A stretch of 64,000 nucleotides of DNA from Streptomyces flavofungini (GTDB lineage Bacteria > Actinomycetota > Actinomycetes > Streptomycetales > Streptomycetaceae): NCBI RefSeq assembly GCF_030388665.1, contig NZ_CP128846.1, positions 7,018,501-7,082,500 of the forward strand, read 5' to 3'. The translations under genes were made by a program, and so were the position numbers. The notes under the pieces are model-generated. The model ran no database searches and was not told where the DNA came from. It saw nothing but the letters and a program-made list of their open reading frames with translations. Positions 42,649 to 51,437 of this stretch are shown here, one piece after another (position 1 is the stretch's first letter; the number at the start of each line of letters is the position of its first letter).

Positions 42649-43881
42649 TTACCGGGGCTTGTATGCCTCGCTGAACTTCGACTCCCACTTGTTGTTCTTG
42701 ATCTCGTACGCGGTCATCATCGTGTTCGTCGTGTCGCCGTACTCGTCGAAGGAGACGCTGCCGGTGACGCCGTCGAACTTGACCTTGCTCATGCTGGCGA
42801 GGACCTTCTCGCGAGCGTCGTCGGGGAGCTTTCCGTCGTTCTCGGAGACGGCGATCTTCACGGCTTCGATGATTGCCCAGGTGGCGTCGTAGGTGCCGCC
42901 GCCGTAGGCCTCCATGTTTTCCTTGTAGTTCTTGTTGTATTCCGTGATGAACTTCTTCGCGGAGGGGAGTTCCTCGACGGGTTTGCCGACGGAGGTGGCG
43001 AGGTCGCCTTCGGCCTTCTTGTTGAGCTTCGGGAACTCTTCGCTCTTCATGCCGTCGCCGCCCATGAGGGGGATGTCGGCGCCGGATTCCTTGAGCTGCT
43101 GGCTGAGCGGTGCCGCGGCGGGGTACTCACCGCCGTAGTAGACGGCCTGGGCGCCCGTGCCCTTGACCTTGGAGGCGACGGACTTGAAGTCGCGGTCCTC
43201 GGGGTTGACGTGGTCGGTGCCGACGATCTTGCCGCCGAGGTCGGTGAACGTGTCTTTGAAGGACGCGGCGAGGCCGGCGCCGTAGGTCTTCTGGTCGTCG
43301 ATCAGATAGACCTTCTTGATCTTCGCCTTCTGGAACAGGTACTGGGCGGCGAACTGGCCCTGGACCTGGTCGGTGGTGGCGGTGCGGAAGAAGGTCTCGA
43401 ACTGGCGCTTCCTGTCGCCCTTCTTCCAGCCGTCGCCCTGGGTCAGTTCGGTGCCGGTGTTGGCGGGCGAGACCTGGGTGAGGTCGGCGTCGTTGAGGGG
43501 TTTCTGCATCGACTGGGAGACGCTGGAGTTCAGCGGGCCGATGACGCCGATGACGTCCTTGTTGCTGATGAACTTCTGGGCGTTCGTGCCGCCGACGGAG
43601 GGCTGGGCCTGGTCGTCGAGGGGCTGGAGCTTGAACTCGACGCCGTCGACCGTGTTCTCCTTGTTGGCGGTCTTGACGGCGAGTTCGGCGGAGTTGCGCA
43701 TGCCGATGCCGAGGGCGGAGAGGTCACCGGTGAGCGGGGCGTCGAAGCCGATGGTGACGGTGGTCTTGTCGCCGCCGTTGTCGCTGGAGTCCTTGTCCTT
43801 GTCGCGCGACCCGCAGGCGGTGAGGGTGAGTGCCCCCGTGGTCAACACCGTGGTGAGGATGAGCGCGGAACGGTTTCGCAC
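42649..43881 (-). CDS. livK: Branched-chain amino acid-binding lipoprotein
   Basis: A 410-residue periplasmic-binding-protein type I lipoprotein. The signal peptide ends at lipobox Cys23 (LTAC), followed by an Asp/Lys/Ser-rich linker and the fold motifs VTIGFDAPLTGDLSALG, VIGVIGPLNSSVSQSM, KKVYLIDDQKTYGAG and MEAYGGGTYDATWAI. It captures Leu/Ile/Val or related amino acids for LivHMGF. GTG 43881 has AAAGGA upstream; the frame before it has no signal-peptide start. It is the first gene of the operon. Confidence 0.95.
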   Translation of the reverse strand: MRNRSALILTTVLTTGALTLTACGSRDKDKDSSDNGGDKTTVTIGFDAPLTGDLSALGIGMRNSAELAVKTANKENTVDGVEFKLQPLDDQAQPSVGGTNAQKFISNKDVIGVIGPLNSSVSQSMQKPLNDADLTQVSPANTGTELTQGDGWKKGDRKRQFETFFRTATTDQVQGQFAAQYLFQKAKIKKVYLIDDQKTYGAGLAASFKDTFTDLGGKIVGTDHVNPEDRDFKSVASKVKGTGAQAVYYGGEYPAAAPLSQQLKESGADIPLMGGDGMKSEEFPKLNKKAEGDLATSVGKPVEELPSAKKFITEYNKNYKENMEAYGGGTYDATWAIIEAVKIAVSENDGKLPDDAREKVLASMSKVKFDGVTGSVSFDEYGDTTNTMMTAYEIKNNKWESKFSEAYKPR

Positions 43882-44594
43882 GATGGGTCCTTTCCCTGGC
43901 GCGGTCCCCTCTGCGGAGGAGCCGTGAAGATCGCCGGGCCGTACTGGTGGTGGTACCGGGCCGTGCAATTCAGTTCGCGCCCGGCGGCGCGGTGACTGGC
44001 CGTGACTCTAAGGGGGCAATTGATCCAGGTGGAGTGGTCGGGCCAAGGCTGTGACGCTCTTGTTATGACACGGAGTATTCCGCGCTGGAACGCAGGGGTC
44101 GGTTGTGGCGGAATATGTACGCTTCGGCAGATGTCGCCCCCGGAAACCGGCAGGACCGTTAAGCGGTTTCGCTCATGACAGCCGTGTTCGGGGCGTATGT
44201 GGAGTCGAGCGCCCGGAAATGATCTTTTGCGTTGCGTGGCGTGCTTCCGGCGGGTCGCGAGGAGATTGCGCGCGCATTACGCAGCGTTACTCCGACAAAA
44301 AGGGAGCCCGACATTCCGTGCCACTTTTCCGCTTTCGCGAATGTGCGCGGTCAGGAGTGTTTTTGCGTAGCACTCCTGTTTTTGAGGTGAAGACCACGGT
44401 GTGCGCACGGCCGCGCCTGGGTGCGCACGGCCGACTCTGGTGCGGCGCGCTCTGGATACGGTTGGTGACGACTCGTGTCCGCTATCCGGGCGGCGGCGGG
44501 GCGGGGGGTCGGTTCCCTCGGGCCGTACGGGGGCGGGGAGTTGGGCGGGGCAGGGGCCGGCGGAACGGGCGGAGCGGGCGCGTCCGCCCGGGCG
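43882..44594. other. Gene-free stretch upstream of livK
   Basis: No convincing coding sequence is present. Part of it (about 44100-44400) is visibly less GC-rich than its neighbours. It holds an intrinsic-type terminator pointing to + (44352-44383) and a direct repeat GTGCGCACGGCCG at 44400-44435. The livK promoter must lie here, but no hexamer pair was convincing. Confidence 0.5.
44352..44383 (+). terminator. Canonical intrinsic terminator without an assigned gene
   Basis: CAGGAGTG (44352-44359), an 11-nt loop, CACTCCTG (44371-44378), then TTTTT. U-tailed terminators are uncommon in Streptomyces, and no + strand gene lies upstream for about 500 nt, so a small RNA could end here. Confidence 0.6.
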
Positions 44595-44996
44595 CTACCA
44601 GGGATTGCCGCCGGGGCCGCCGTCGCGATAGCGAACGGCGCACTTCTCCCGTGCCTGGCGCTGCATCAGTTTCCGGCCCGCGGCGGCCCCGTGGCGCTCG
44701 CGTTCGGCCCGCGCGGCCTTCAGGACGTCCAGGAGGATCGTGTACTGGCCGTTCGACAGGCCCATGTTCTGGTAGTCGCCGTAGGGCTCCTTGCCCAAGT
44801 CGTAGACGTCGCGCCCCCACTTGACGATGAGGATCGCGCACAGGTCCGCGGGGGAGGTGGTGCGCGCGGCGGGGGACTGCGGTGTACGGGAGGCGTGGCC
44901 GTGGGCGGCGCCCGGGTCGGAGCAGCCGGCGGCGACGGGCAGGGCGCAGAGGGCGGCGGCGAGGGCGAGCGCGCGGCGGAGCCTGCTGGGCCTCAT
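44595..44996 (-). CDS. Small predicted lipoprotein of unknown function
   Basis: A 133-residue exported protein with an arginine-rich signal peptide and lipobox cysteine at residue 25 (VAAGC). The mature part has a Ser/Pro/Thr-rich linker and a short conserved-looking segment (ADLCAILIVKWGRDVYDLGK, GLSNGQYTILLDVLKAARAE). Two further cysteines near 53 and 120 could form a disulfide. No family is recognised. It stands alone between livK and a repeat-rich gap. Confidence 0.72.
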   Translation of the reverse strand: MRPSRLRRALALAAALCALPVAAGCSDPGAAHGHASRTPQSPAARTTSPADLCAILIVKWGRDVYDLGKEPYGDYQNMGLSNGQYTILLDVLKAARAERERHGAAAGRKLMQRQAREKCAVRYRDGGPGGNPW

Positions 44997-45059
44997 GCGG
45001 CGACGCTAGGGCGGGGGCGCCCGCTCCGGCAACGCCCGGGCGCCCCCTTGTGACGCGAG

Positions 45060-45183
45060 GTTCCAGACCCGAGGCCCTGGCTGTGATCGAGTTTCCAGAC
45101 CCGAGGCCCCGGCCTCAAGCCTCGGACATCGGACCCCGGAACCCGGACCTCGGACCACGAACTTCAGACCTCGGACCTCGGAC
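45060..45183. repeat. Degenerate short repeats of CCTCGGAC / CCAGACCCGAGG type
   Basis: TTCCAGACCCGAGGCCC occurs twice (45060s and 45093-45110), followed by several copies of GACCTCGGAC and variants up to the thioesterase stop. It lies downstream of the thioesterase gene; no gene is visible. Confidence 0.6.
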
Positions 45184-45184
45184 C

Positions 45185-45682
45185 TCAGGCCGGGGAGTCG
45201 CCCTCCGCCCCTGCGATGCCGGGCATCGCGTCGACCGGCCGCAGCAGGCACGTCAGGCGCGCGGTGCACACCCGCTTGCCGTCCTCGTCGCTGATGACGA
45301 TCTCGTACGTCGCCGTGGACCGCCCCCGGTGCACCGGCGTGGCCACGCCCGTGACCAGGCCCGAGCGGGCGCCCCGGTGGTGCGTGCAGTTGAGGTCGAC
45401 GCCCACGGCGATCTTCGTGCTGCCGCCGTGCAGCATCGAGCCGACCGAACCGAGCGTCTCGGCGAGGACCGCGGACGCGCCGCCGTGCAGCAGGCCGTAG
45501 GGCTGGGTGTTGCCCTCGACGGGCATGGTGCCGACCACGCGGTCGGCGGCCGCCTCCAGGATCTGCACACCCATGCGCCGGCCGAGGTTCCCGGCGGAGA
45601 ACAGGGCGGGCAGGTCCACGCCGAGCGCGGCGTACTCGTCGATGACCTCTTGCGGGAACTTCGTCGTGTGCTGCTCACCCAT
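45185..45682 (-). CDS. Hotdog-fold thioesterase, PaaI family
   Basis: A 165-residue acyl-CoA thioesterase-like protein. The hotdog signature is PYGLLHGGASAVLAETLGS (the conserved HGG and following acidic residue), with GVDLNCTHHRGARSG and TATYEIVISDEDGKRVCTARLT. PaaI relatives clear aromatic or stalled acyl-CoA thioesters. The start at ATG 45682 is supported by a full-length match to the fold. Upstream on the same strand lies the molybdoenzyme gene, 82 nt away. Confidence 0.9.
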   Translation of the reverse strand: MGEQHTTKFPQEVIDEYAALGVDLPALFSAGNLGRRMGVQILEAAADRVVGTMPVEGNTQPYGLLHGGASAVLAETLGSVGSMLHGGSTKIAVGVDLNCTHHRGARSGLVTGVATPVHRGRSTATYEIVISDEDGKRVCTARLTCLLRPVDAMPGIAGAEGDSPA

Positions 45683-45764
45683 CGGGCCGTGCTCCGTTCG
45701 TCGACGACACCTGACAACAACCGCGGCGGCCGCCGAGGCGGCGCGCCGGTCGCTGAGCGAACGC

Positions 45765-48044
45765 TCAGTCGGTCGCCGATTGTTCCAGGCGTACGACCAC
45801 GGACTTGCTGGCGGGGGTGTTGCTGGTGTCGGCCGTGGCGTCCAGCGGCACCAGCACGTTGGTCTCCGGGTAGTACGCGGCCGCGCAGCCGCGCGCCGTC
45901 GGGTAGAGCACGACACGGAAGCCCGGCGCGCGCCGCTCGACGCCGTCCTGCCACTCGCTGACCAGGTCGGTGTACGAGCCGTCGGCGAGGCCGAGCGCGC
46001 GGGCGTCGTCGGGGTTGACCAGGACGACGCGGCGGCCGTTCCTGATGCCTCGGTAGCGGTCGTCGAGGCCGTAGATCGTGGTGTTGTACTGATCGTGGGA
46101 GCGCAGGGTCTGGAGCAGCAGGCGCCCCTCGGGCAGGGCCGGGTACTCGACGGGCGCGGCCGTGAAGTTGGCCTTGCCGGTGGCCGTGGGGAAGCGGCGC
46201 TCGTCTCGCGGGGCGTGCGGAAGGGCGAAGCCGCCCGGATGCGCCACGCGGGCGTTGAAGTCCTCGAAGCCGGGGACCACGCGTGCGATGCGGTCGCGCA
46301 CCGCGGCGTAGTCCTTCTCGAACTCCTCCCAGGGCGTGGCCGACTCCGGGCCGAGGACGCGCCGGGCGAGGCGGCACACGATGGCGGGCTCGGACAGCAG
46401 GTGCGGGCTCGCCGGGGCGAGGCGTCCGCGCGAGGCGTGCACCATGCCCATGGAGTCCTCGACCGTCACGAACTGCTCGCCGCTGCCCTGCAGGTCGCGC
46501 TCGGTGCGGCCGAGGGTCGGCAGGATCAGGGCTCGCGCACCGGTGACCGCGTGCGAGCGGTTGAGCTTCGTCGACACGTGCACCGTGAGCCGGGCGCGGC
46601 GCATCGCCGCCTCCGTGACCTCCGTGTCGGGCGACGCGGACACGAAGTTGCCGCCCATCGCGAAGAACACCTTCGCGTCGCCGTCGCGCAGCGCCCGGAT
46701 GGCACGGACGACGTCCAGGCCGTGGTGGCGCGGCGGCGCGAAGCCGAACTCCTTCTCCAGGGCGTCGAGGAACGCGGGCGCGGGCCGCTCGAAGATGCCC
46801 ATCGTGCGGTCGCCCTGCACGTTGGAGTGGCCGCGCACCGGGCACACGCCCGCGCCGGGCCGTCCGATGTTGCCCCGCAGGAGCAGGAAGTTGACGACCT
46901 CGCGGATCGTGGGCACCGCGTGCTTGTGCTGGGTGAGGCCCATCGCCCAGCACACCACCGTGCGCTTCGAGGCGAGCACCATGCGCAGGGCCTCCTCGAT
47001 GCGGGCGCGGTCCAGGCCGGTCGCCGTCAGCGTCTCGTCCCAGTCGGCGGCGCGCGCGGCGGCGGCGAACTCCTCGTACCCGTGGGTGTGTTCGCGTACG
47101 AACTCCTCGTCCACCGCTCCCGCTGTCTCCAGGACGAGTTTGTTGAGGAGGCGGAAGAGGGCCTGGTCGCCGCCGAGGCGGATCTGCAGGAACAGGTCGG
47201 TGAGTGCGGTGCCCTTGAGCATGCCCTGGGGGGTCTGCGGGTTCTTGAAGCGCTCCAGGCCCGCCTCGGGCAGCGGGTTCACCGTGATGATCTTCGCGCC
47301 GTTGTGCTTCGCCTTCTCCAGGGCGGAGAGCATGCGCGGGTGGTTCGTGCCCGGGTTCTGCCCGGCGACGATGATCAGGTCCGCCTTGTAGAGGTCTTCG
47401 AGGAGGACGCTGCCCTTGCCGACGCCGAGGGTCTCCGTGAGGGCCGAGCCCGACGACTCGTGGCACATGTTCGAGCAGTCGGGGAGGTTGTTCGTGCCGA
47501 GCTCGCGGGCGAAGAGCTGGTACAGGAACGCCGCTTCGTTGCTGGTGCGTCCCGAGGTGTAGAAGAGTGCCTCGTCGGGGGAGCCGAGGGCGGCCAGCTC
47601 CTCGGCGACGATGTCGAAGGCCCGCTCCCACGGCACCGCCTCGTAGTGGTCGGAGCCCTCCGCCAGATACATGGGGTGGGTGAGGCGGCCCTGCTGGCCC
47701 AGCCAGTACCCGCTGCGCGTGGCGAGGTCGGAGACCGGGTGCGCGGCGAAGAAGTCCGGGGTGACCCGGCGCAGCGTCGCCTCCTCCGCGACCGCCTTCG
47801 CGCCGTTCTCGCAGAACTCCGCCTTGTGCCGGTGCTCCGGCTCGGGCCAGGCGCAGCCGGGGCAGTCGAAGCCGTCCTTCTGATTGACGCGCAGGAGGGT
47901 CAGCGCCGTGCGCCGCACGCCCATCTGCTGCTGCGCGACGCGCAGGGTGTGACCGATGGCGGGCAGCCCGGCCGCGGCGTGCGGGGCGTCCGTGACCTGC
48001 GGCGCGTCCTGGACCGGATCACCCTTGGGCGGCTTGCTTGCCAT
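45765..48044 (-). CDS. Molybdopterin oxidoreductase, FdhF/YdeP family
   Basis: A 759-residue molybdopterin-guanine-dinucleotide oxidoreductase related to the formate dehydrogenase alpha chain. N-terminal cysteines (CPGCAW near residue 61, FCENG near 77) replace the usual four-cysteine Fe-S motif, which is typical of the YdeP group. CSNMCHESSG, GQNPGTNHPRML, GMGLTQHKHA-like WAMGLTQHKHAV and the C-terminal domain (RSHDQYNTTIYGLDDRYRG) follow. No signal peptide is seen, so it is cytoplasmic. YdeP homologues are linked to acid stress and no accessory subunits are encoded here. ATG 48044 follows GAGGAG. Confidence 0.92.
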   Translation of the reverse strand: MASKPPKGDPVQDAPQVTDAPHAAAGLPAIGHTLRVAQQQMGVRRTALTLLRVNQKDGFDCPGCAWPEPEHRHKAEFCENGAKAVAEEATLRRVTPDFFAAHPVSDLATRSGYWLGQQGRLTHPMYLAEGSDHYEAVPWERAFDIVAEELAALGSPDEALFYTSGRTSNEAAFLYQLFARELGTNNLPDCSNMCHESSGSALTETLGVGKGSVLLEDLYKADLIIVAGQNPGTNHPRMLSALEKAKHNGAKIITVNPLPEAGLERFKNPQTPQGMLKGTALTDLFLQIRLGGDQALFRLLNKLVLETAGAVDEEFVREHTHGYEEFAAAARAADWDETLTATGLDRARIEEALRMVLASKRTVVCWAMGLTQHKHAVPTIREVVNFLLLRGNIGRPGAGVCPVRGHSNVQGDRTMGIFERPAPAFLDALEKEFGFAPPRHHGLDVVRAIRALRDGDAKVFFAMGGNFVSASPDTEVTEAAMRRARLTVHVSTKLNRSHAVTGARALILPTLGRTERDLQGSGEQFVTVEDSMGMVHASRGRLAPASPHLLSEPAIVCRLARRVLGPESATPWEEFEKDYAAVRDRIARVVPGFEDFNARVAHPGGFALPHAPRDERRFPTATGKANFTAAPVEYPALPEGRLLLQTLRSHDQYNTTIYGLDDRYRGIRNGRRVVLVNPDDARALGLADGSYTDLVSEWQDGVERRAPGFRVVLYPTARGCAAAYYPETNVLVPLDATADTSNTPASKSVVVRLEQSATD

Positions 48045-48167
48045 GGCCTGCTCCTCTTCGAGCGCATGCGTGACGTAGGTCTCCGATCCTCCCACGCAGG
48101 GCTGACACGGCCTCCGGCCGGGCCGCGGATGGCCGGAGTGTCAGTGGGGCGTGGCAGGATCGGGTGC

Positions 48168-50942
48168 GTGGCAGAAACAGCAGCGAAGAAGAAGTCCGCG
48201 GCCCTCGAGAAGACGGCGAAGACGGCGAAGAAGGCGACCCCGGCCGGCGGCGGGCGTCCGCGCCTGCTCCTCATGGACGGGCACTCCTTGGCGTACCGGG
48301 CGTTCTTCGCGCTGCCCGCCGAGAACTTCACGACGGCGACGGGCCAGCCGACGAACGCGATCTACGGCTTCGCTTCGATGCTGGCGAACACGCTGCGCGA
48401 CGAGGCGCCCACGCACTTCGCGGTGGCCTTCGACGTCTCGCGCAAGACCTGGCGCTCCGAGGAGTTCACGGAGTACAAGGCGAACCGCTCCAAGACCCCC
48501 GACGAGTTCAAGGGCCAGGTCGAGCTGATCGGCGAGCTGCTCGACTCGATGAACGCCGTGCGGTTCGCCGTCGACGGGTTCGAGGCGGACGACGTCATCG
48601 CCACCCTCGCCACGCAGGCCGAGGCGGCCGGCTTCGAGGTCCTGATCGTCACCGGTGACCGTGACTCCTTCCAGCTGATCACCGACCACGTGACGGTGCT
48701 GTATCCCACCAAGGGCGTCTCGGAGCTGACCCGCTTCACGCCGGAGAAGGTCGAGGAGAAGTACGGCCTGACGCCCGCCCAGTACCCGGACTTCGCGGCA
48801 CTGCGCGGCGACCCGTCGGACAATCTCCCGGGCATCCCCGGCGTCGGCGAGAAGACGGCCGCGAAGTGGATCAACCAGTTCGGTTCGTTCGCGGAGCTGG
48901 TCGAGCGCGCCGACGAGGTCAAGGGCAAGGCCGGGCAGAACTTCCGCGACCACCTGGACGCCGTGAAGCTCAACCGCCGTCTGACCGAGATGGTCCGCGA
49001 CGTGGAGCTGCCCAAGGGCGTCGACGACCTGGCGCGCGCTCCGTACGACCGCAAGGCCCTCGCGATGGTCCTGGACACCCTGGAGATCCGCAACCCCTCC
49101 CTGCGGGAGCGCCTCCTCGCCGTCGACCCGGGCGCCGAGGAGGCCGAGGAGGCACCGGCCGCCGAGGGCATCGACCTGGACGGCTCGATGCTCGGCGCGG
49201 GCGAGCTCGGGCCCTGGCTCGCCGAGCACGGCAAGGCGGTCCTCGGCCTGGCCACGGTCGACAGCTGGCAGCTCGGCACCGGCTCGGTCACCGAGGTCGC
49301 GCTCGCCGCGGCCGGGGGAGCGGCCGCCTGGTTCGACCCGGCGCAGCTCGACGAGGCCGACGAGAACGCCTTCGCGACCTGGCTCGCCGCCGCGGACAAG
49401 CCCAAGGTCCTGAACAACGCCAAGGGCGTGATGCGGGTCTTCGCCGAGCACGGCTGGAGCGTCGCCGGCATCACCATGGACACCGCCCTCGCCGCGTATC
49501 TGGTCAAGCCCGGGCGTCGCTCCTTCGACCTGGACGCGCTGTCCCTGGAGTATCTGGGCCGCGAGCTGGTGCCCGCGGCGGCCGACGGGCAGCTCGCCTT
49601 CGGCACCGAGGACCTCGAGGACCCTGAGGGCGCCGAGGCCGAGGCGCTGATGGTGCGGGCCCGCACCATCCTCGACCTGGGCACGGCCTTCGGCGAGCGC
49701 CTCAAGGAGGTCAACGCCGCCGGTCTCCTCACGGACGTCGAGCTGCCCACGTCCACGCTCCTGGCCCGCCTGGAGCGGCACGGCATCGCGGCCGACCGGG
49801 CACATCTGGAGTCCATGGAGCAGCAGTTCGCGGGCGCCGTGCAGCAGGCCGTGAAGGAGGCGCACGCGGCCGCGGGCCACGAGTTCAACCTGGGCTCGCC
49901 CAAGCAGCTCCAGGAAGTCCTCTTCGGCGAGCTGGGCCTGCCCAAGACGAAGAAGACGAAGACGGGGTACACCACGGACGCCGACGCCCTCGCCTGGCTC
50001 GCCGCCCAGACGGACAACGAACTCCCCGTGATCATGCTCCGCCACCGCGAGCAGGCCAAGCTGCGCGTCACCGTCGAGGGCCTGGTCAAGTCCATCGCCG
50101 CGGACGGCCGCATCCACACGACGTACAACCAGACGGTGGCCGCCACCGGCCGCCTGTCGTCGACGGACCCGAACCTGCAGAACATCCCCGTGCGCACCGA
50201 CGAGGGCCGGGCGATCCGCCGCGGCTTCGTCGTCGGCGAGGGCTTCGAGTCCCTGATGACCGCCGACTACAGCCAGATCGAACTGCGCGTCATGGCGCAC
50301 CTGTCGGAGGACGAGGGCCTCATCGAGGCGTTCACCTCCGGCGAGGACCTGCACACCACCGTCGCCTCGCAGGTGTTCGGCGTGGAGCGCTCCGGCGTCG
50401 ACGCGGAGATGCGTCGCAAGATCAAGGCCATGTCGTACGGCCTGGCGTACGGCCTCTCCGCCTTCGGCCTGTCCGGGCAGCTCGGCATCGAGGCGGGCGA
50501 GGCGCGCGCCCTGATGGACACCTACTTCGAGCGCTTCGGCGGGGTGCGCGACTATCTGCGCCGCGTCGTCGACGACGCCCGCGCGACGGGGTACACGGAG
50601 ACGATGCTCGGGCGCCGCCGCTATCTCCCCGACCTCAACAGCGACAACCGGCAGCGGCGTGAGATGGCCGAGCGGATGGCGCTGAACGCGCCGATCCAGG
50701 GCACGGCCGCCGACATCGTCAAGATCGCCATGCTGAACGTGGACCGGGCGCTCAACGACGCGGCGCTGAGCTCGCGGATGCTGCTCCAGGTCCACGACGA
50801 AATCGTGCTCGAGATCGCTCCGGGGGAGCGGGCGGCCGTGGAGGAGCTGGTGCGGCGGGAGATGGCCGGAGCGGTTTCGCTGCGAGCGCCGTTGGATGTG
50901 TCGGTGGGTGTGGGGCCCGACTGGGAGTCGGCCGCGCACTAG
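48168..50942 (+). CDS. polA: DNA polymerase I
   Basis: A 924-residue polymerase for lagging-strand and repair synthesis. The N-terminal 5'-3' nuclease domain (LLLMDGHSLAYRAFFAL, GFEADDVIATLA, GDRDSFQLI) covers about 30-320. The central 3'-5' exonuclease-like domain lacks the catalytic acidic residues, as usual in actinobacteria, so no proofreading is expected. Polymerase motif A is DYSQIELRVMAHLS (near 701), motif B RRKIKAMSYGLAYG and motif C QVHDEIVLE (near 877). The N-terminus has a Lys/Ala-rich extension. CAGGAT 7 nt before GTG 48168 and no strong Shine-Dalgarno suggest a leaderless start. Confidence 0.96.
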   Translation: MAETAAKKKSAALEKTAKTAKKATPAGGGRPRLLLMDGHSLAYRAFFALPAENFTTATGQPTNAIYGFASMLANTLRDEAPTHFAVAFDVSRKTWRSEEFTEYKANRSKTPDEFKGQVELIGELLDSMNAVRFAVDGFEADDVIATLATQAEAAGFEVLIVTGDRDSFQLITDHVTVLYPTKGVSELTRFTPEKVEEKYGLTPAQYPDFAALRGDPSDNLPGIPGVGEKTAAKWINQFGSFAELVERADEVKGKAGQNFRDHLDAVKLNRRLTEMVRDVELPKGVDDLARAPYDRKALAMVLDTLEIRNPSLRERLLAVDPGAEEAEEAPAAEGIDLDGSMLGAGELGPWLAEHGKAVLGLATVDSWQLGTGSVTEVALAAAGGAAAWFDPAQLDEADENAFATWLAAADKPKVLNNAKGVMRVFAEHGWSVAGITMDTALAAYLVKPGRRSFDLDALSLEYLGRELVPAAADGQLAFGTEDLEDPEGAEAEALMVRARTILDLGTAFGERLKEVNAAGLLTDVELPTSTLLARLERHGIAADRAHLESMEQQFAGAVQQAVKEAHAAAGHEFNLGSPKQLQEVLFGELGLPKTKKTKTGYTTDADALAWLAAQTDNELPVIMLRHREQAKLRVTVEGLVKSIAADGRIHTTYNQTVAATGRLSSTDPNLQNIPVRTDEGRAIRRGFVVGEGFESLMTADYSQIELRVMAHLSEDEGLIEAFTSGEDLHTTVASQVFGVERSGVDAEMRRKIKAMSYGLAYGLSAFGLSGQLGIEAGEARALMDTYFERFGGVRDYLRRVVDDARATGYTETMLGRRRYLPDLNSDNRQRREMAERMALNAPIQGTAADIVKIAMLNVDRALNDAALSSRMLLQVHDEIVLEIAPGERAAVEELVRREMAGAVSLRAPLDVSVGVGPDWESAAH

Positions 50943-51437
50943 CCTCCGGCCGGGTCTGTCTCGGGGGCCTCTGGGCGTGGGGCTTCTGGTTCCGTTGCAC
51001 GGGGGCGCCCCCGGTCGCGCTGCGCGCTCGTCCTCAATCGCCGGACGGGCTTGATGCGGGTCGACCTTGGTCGTGCTGCGTGCTCGTCGTCGATCGCGGG
51101 GCGGGCTCGATTCGGGCTGCCCCGGTCGCGCTGCGCGCTCGTCCTCAATCGCCGGGCGGGTGCAACAGTCGGCCGGGCGGGCTGGAAATTCGTTGTGCAA
51201 GTCGCATCCGGGGGCAAAGGGTGCGGCCTGGAAAATCTCCCGGTGAACGAGAAGTGTCCTGAGCGGGACCGTGCGGGACCGGGACAGGGCTGTGACACGC
51301 CAAGCCGGGAAAATCGGTCACGAACGGGTGTCTGGGCTCTGGAAGTTGTCGTAGTGTCGCCTGAGTCGTTCCGTCAAGGGTGCGCGGATGCGCCGGGACG
51401 TCACGGGCCGGGTCGTCAAGGGGAGGGGTTCACGGAC
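50943..51437. other. Gene-free stretch with tandem repeats, upstream of a transglycosylase
   Basis: The first part carries three 56-bp tandem repeats (51014-51170). The rest, up to the ATG at 51438, contains no gene; it is less repetitive and should hold the transglycosylase promoter and leader. I looked for a cyclic-di-AMP riboswitch here because such genes often have one, but could not identify the conserved core. Confidence 0.55.
51014..51170. repeat. 56-bp tandem repeat, three units
   Basis: Units start at 51014, 51070 and 51126, exactly 56 bp apart. Each opens with GTCG(C/T)GCTGCG(C/T)GCTCGTC and continues to CGGGC. The first and third are nearly identical over their first 38 bp, and a single copy sits at 8179-8216. 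Confidence 0.8.

Noticed and set aside
44105..44824. A 239-codon + frame in the gap upstream of livK
   Set aside because: It crosses a canonical terminator, has no Shine-Dalgarno, and its translation is Arg/Cys-rich without family features; its second half opposes the small lipoprotein gene.
45507..48167. N-terminal extension of polA through the whole molybdoenzyme gene
   Set aside because: The frame is open only as antisense of the molybdoenzyme gene; the DNA polymerase I N-terminus begins normally after GTG 48168.
51014..51170. CRISPR array
   Set aside because: The repeats are tandem without unique spacers, units differ from each other, and no cas genes lie in the window.
51170..51437. 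Possible cyclic-di-AMP (ydaO-type) riboswitch before the lytic transglycosylase gene
   Set aside because: Such genes often carry one in Streptomyces, but I could not find the conserved core or matching stems in the correct order. A covariance-model search of 51170-51437 would decide.
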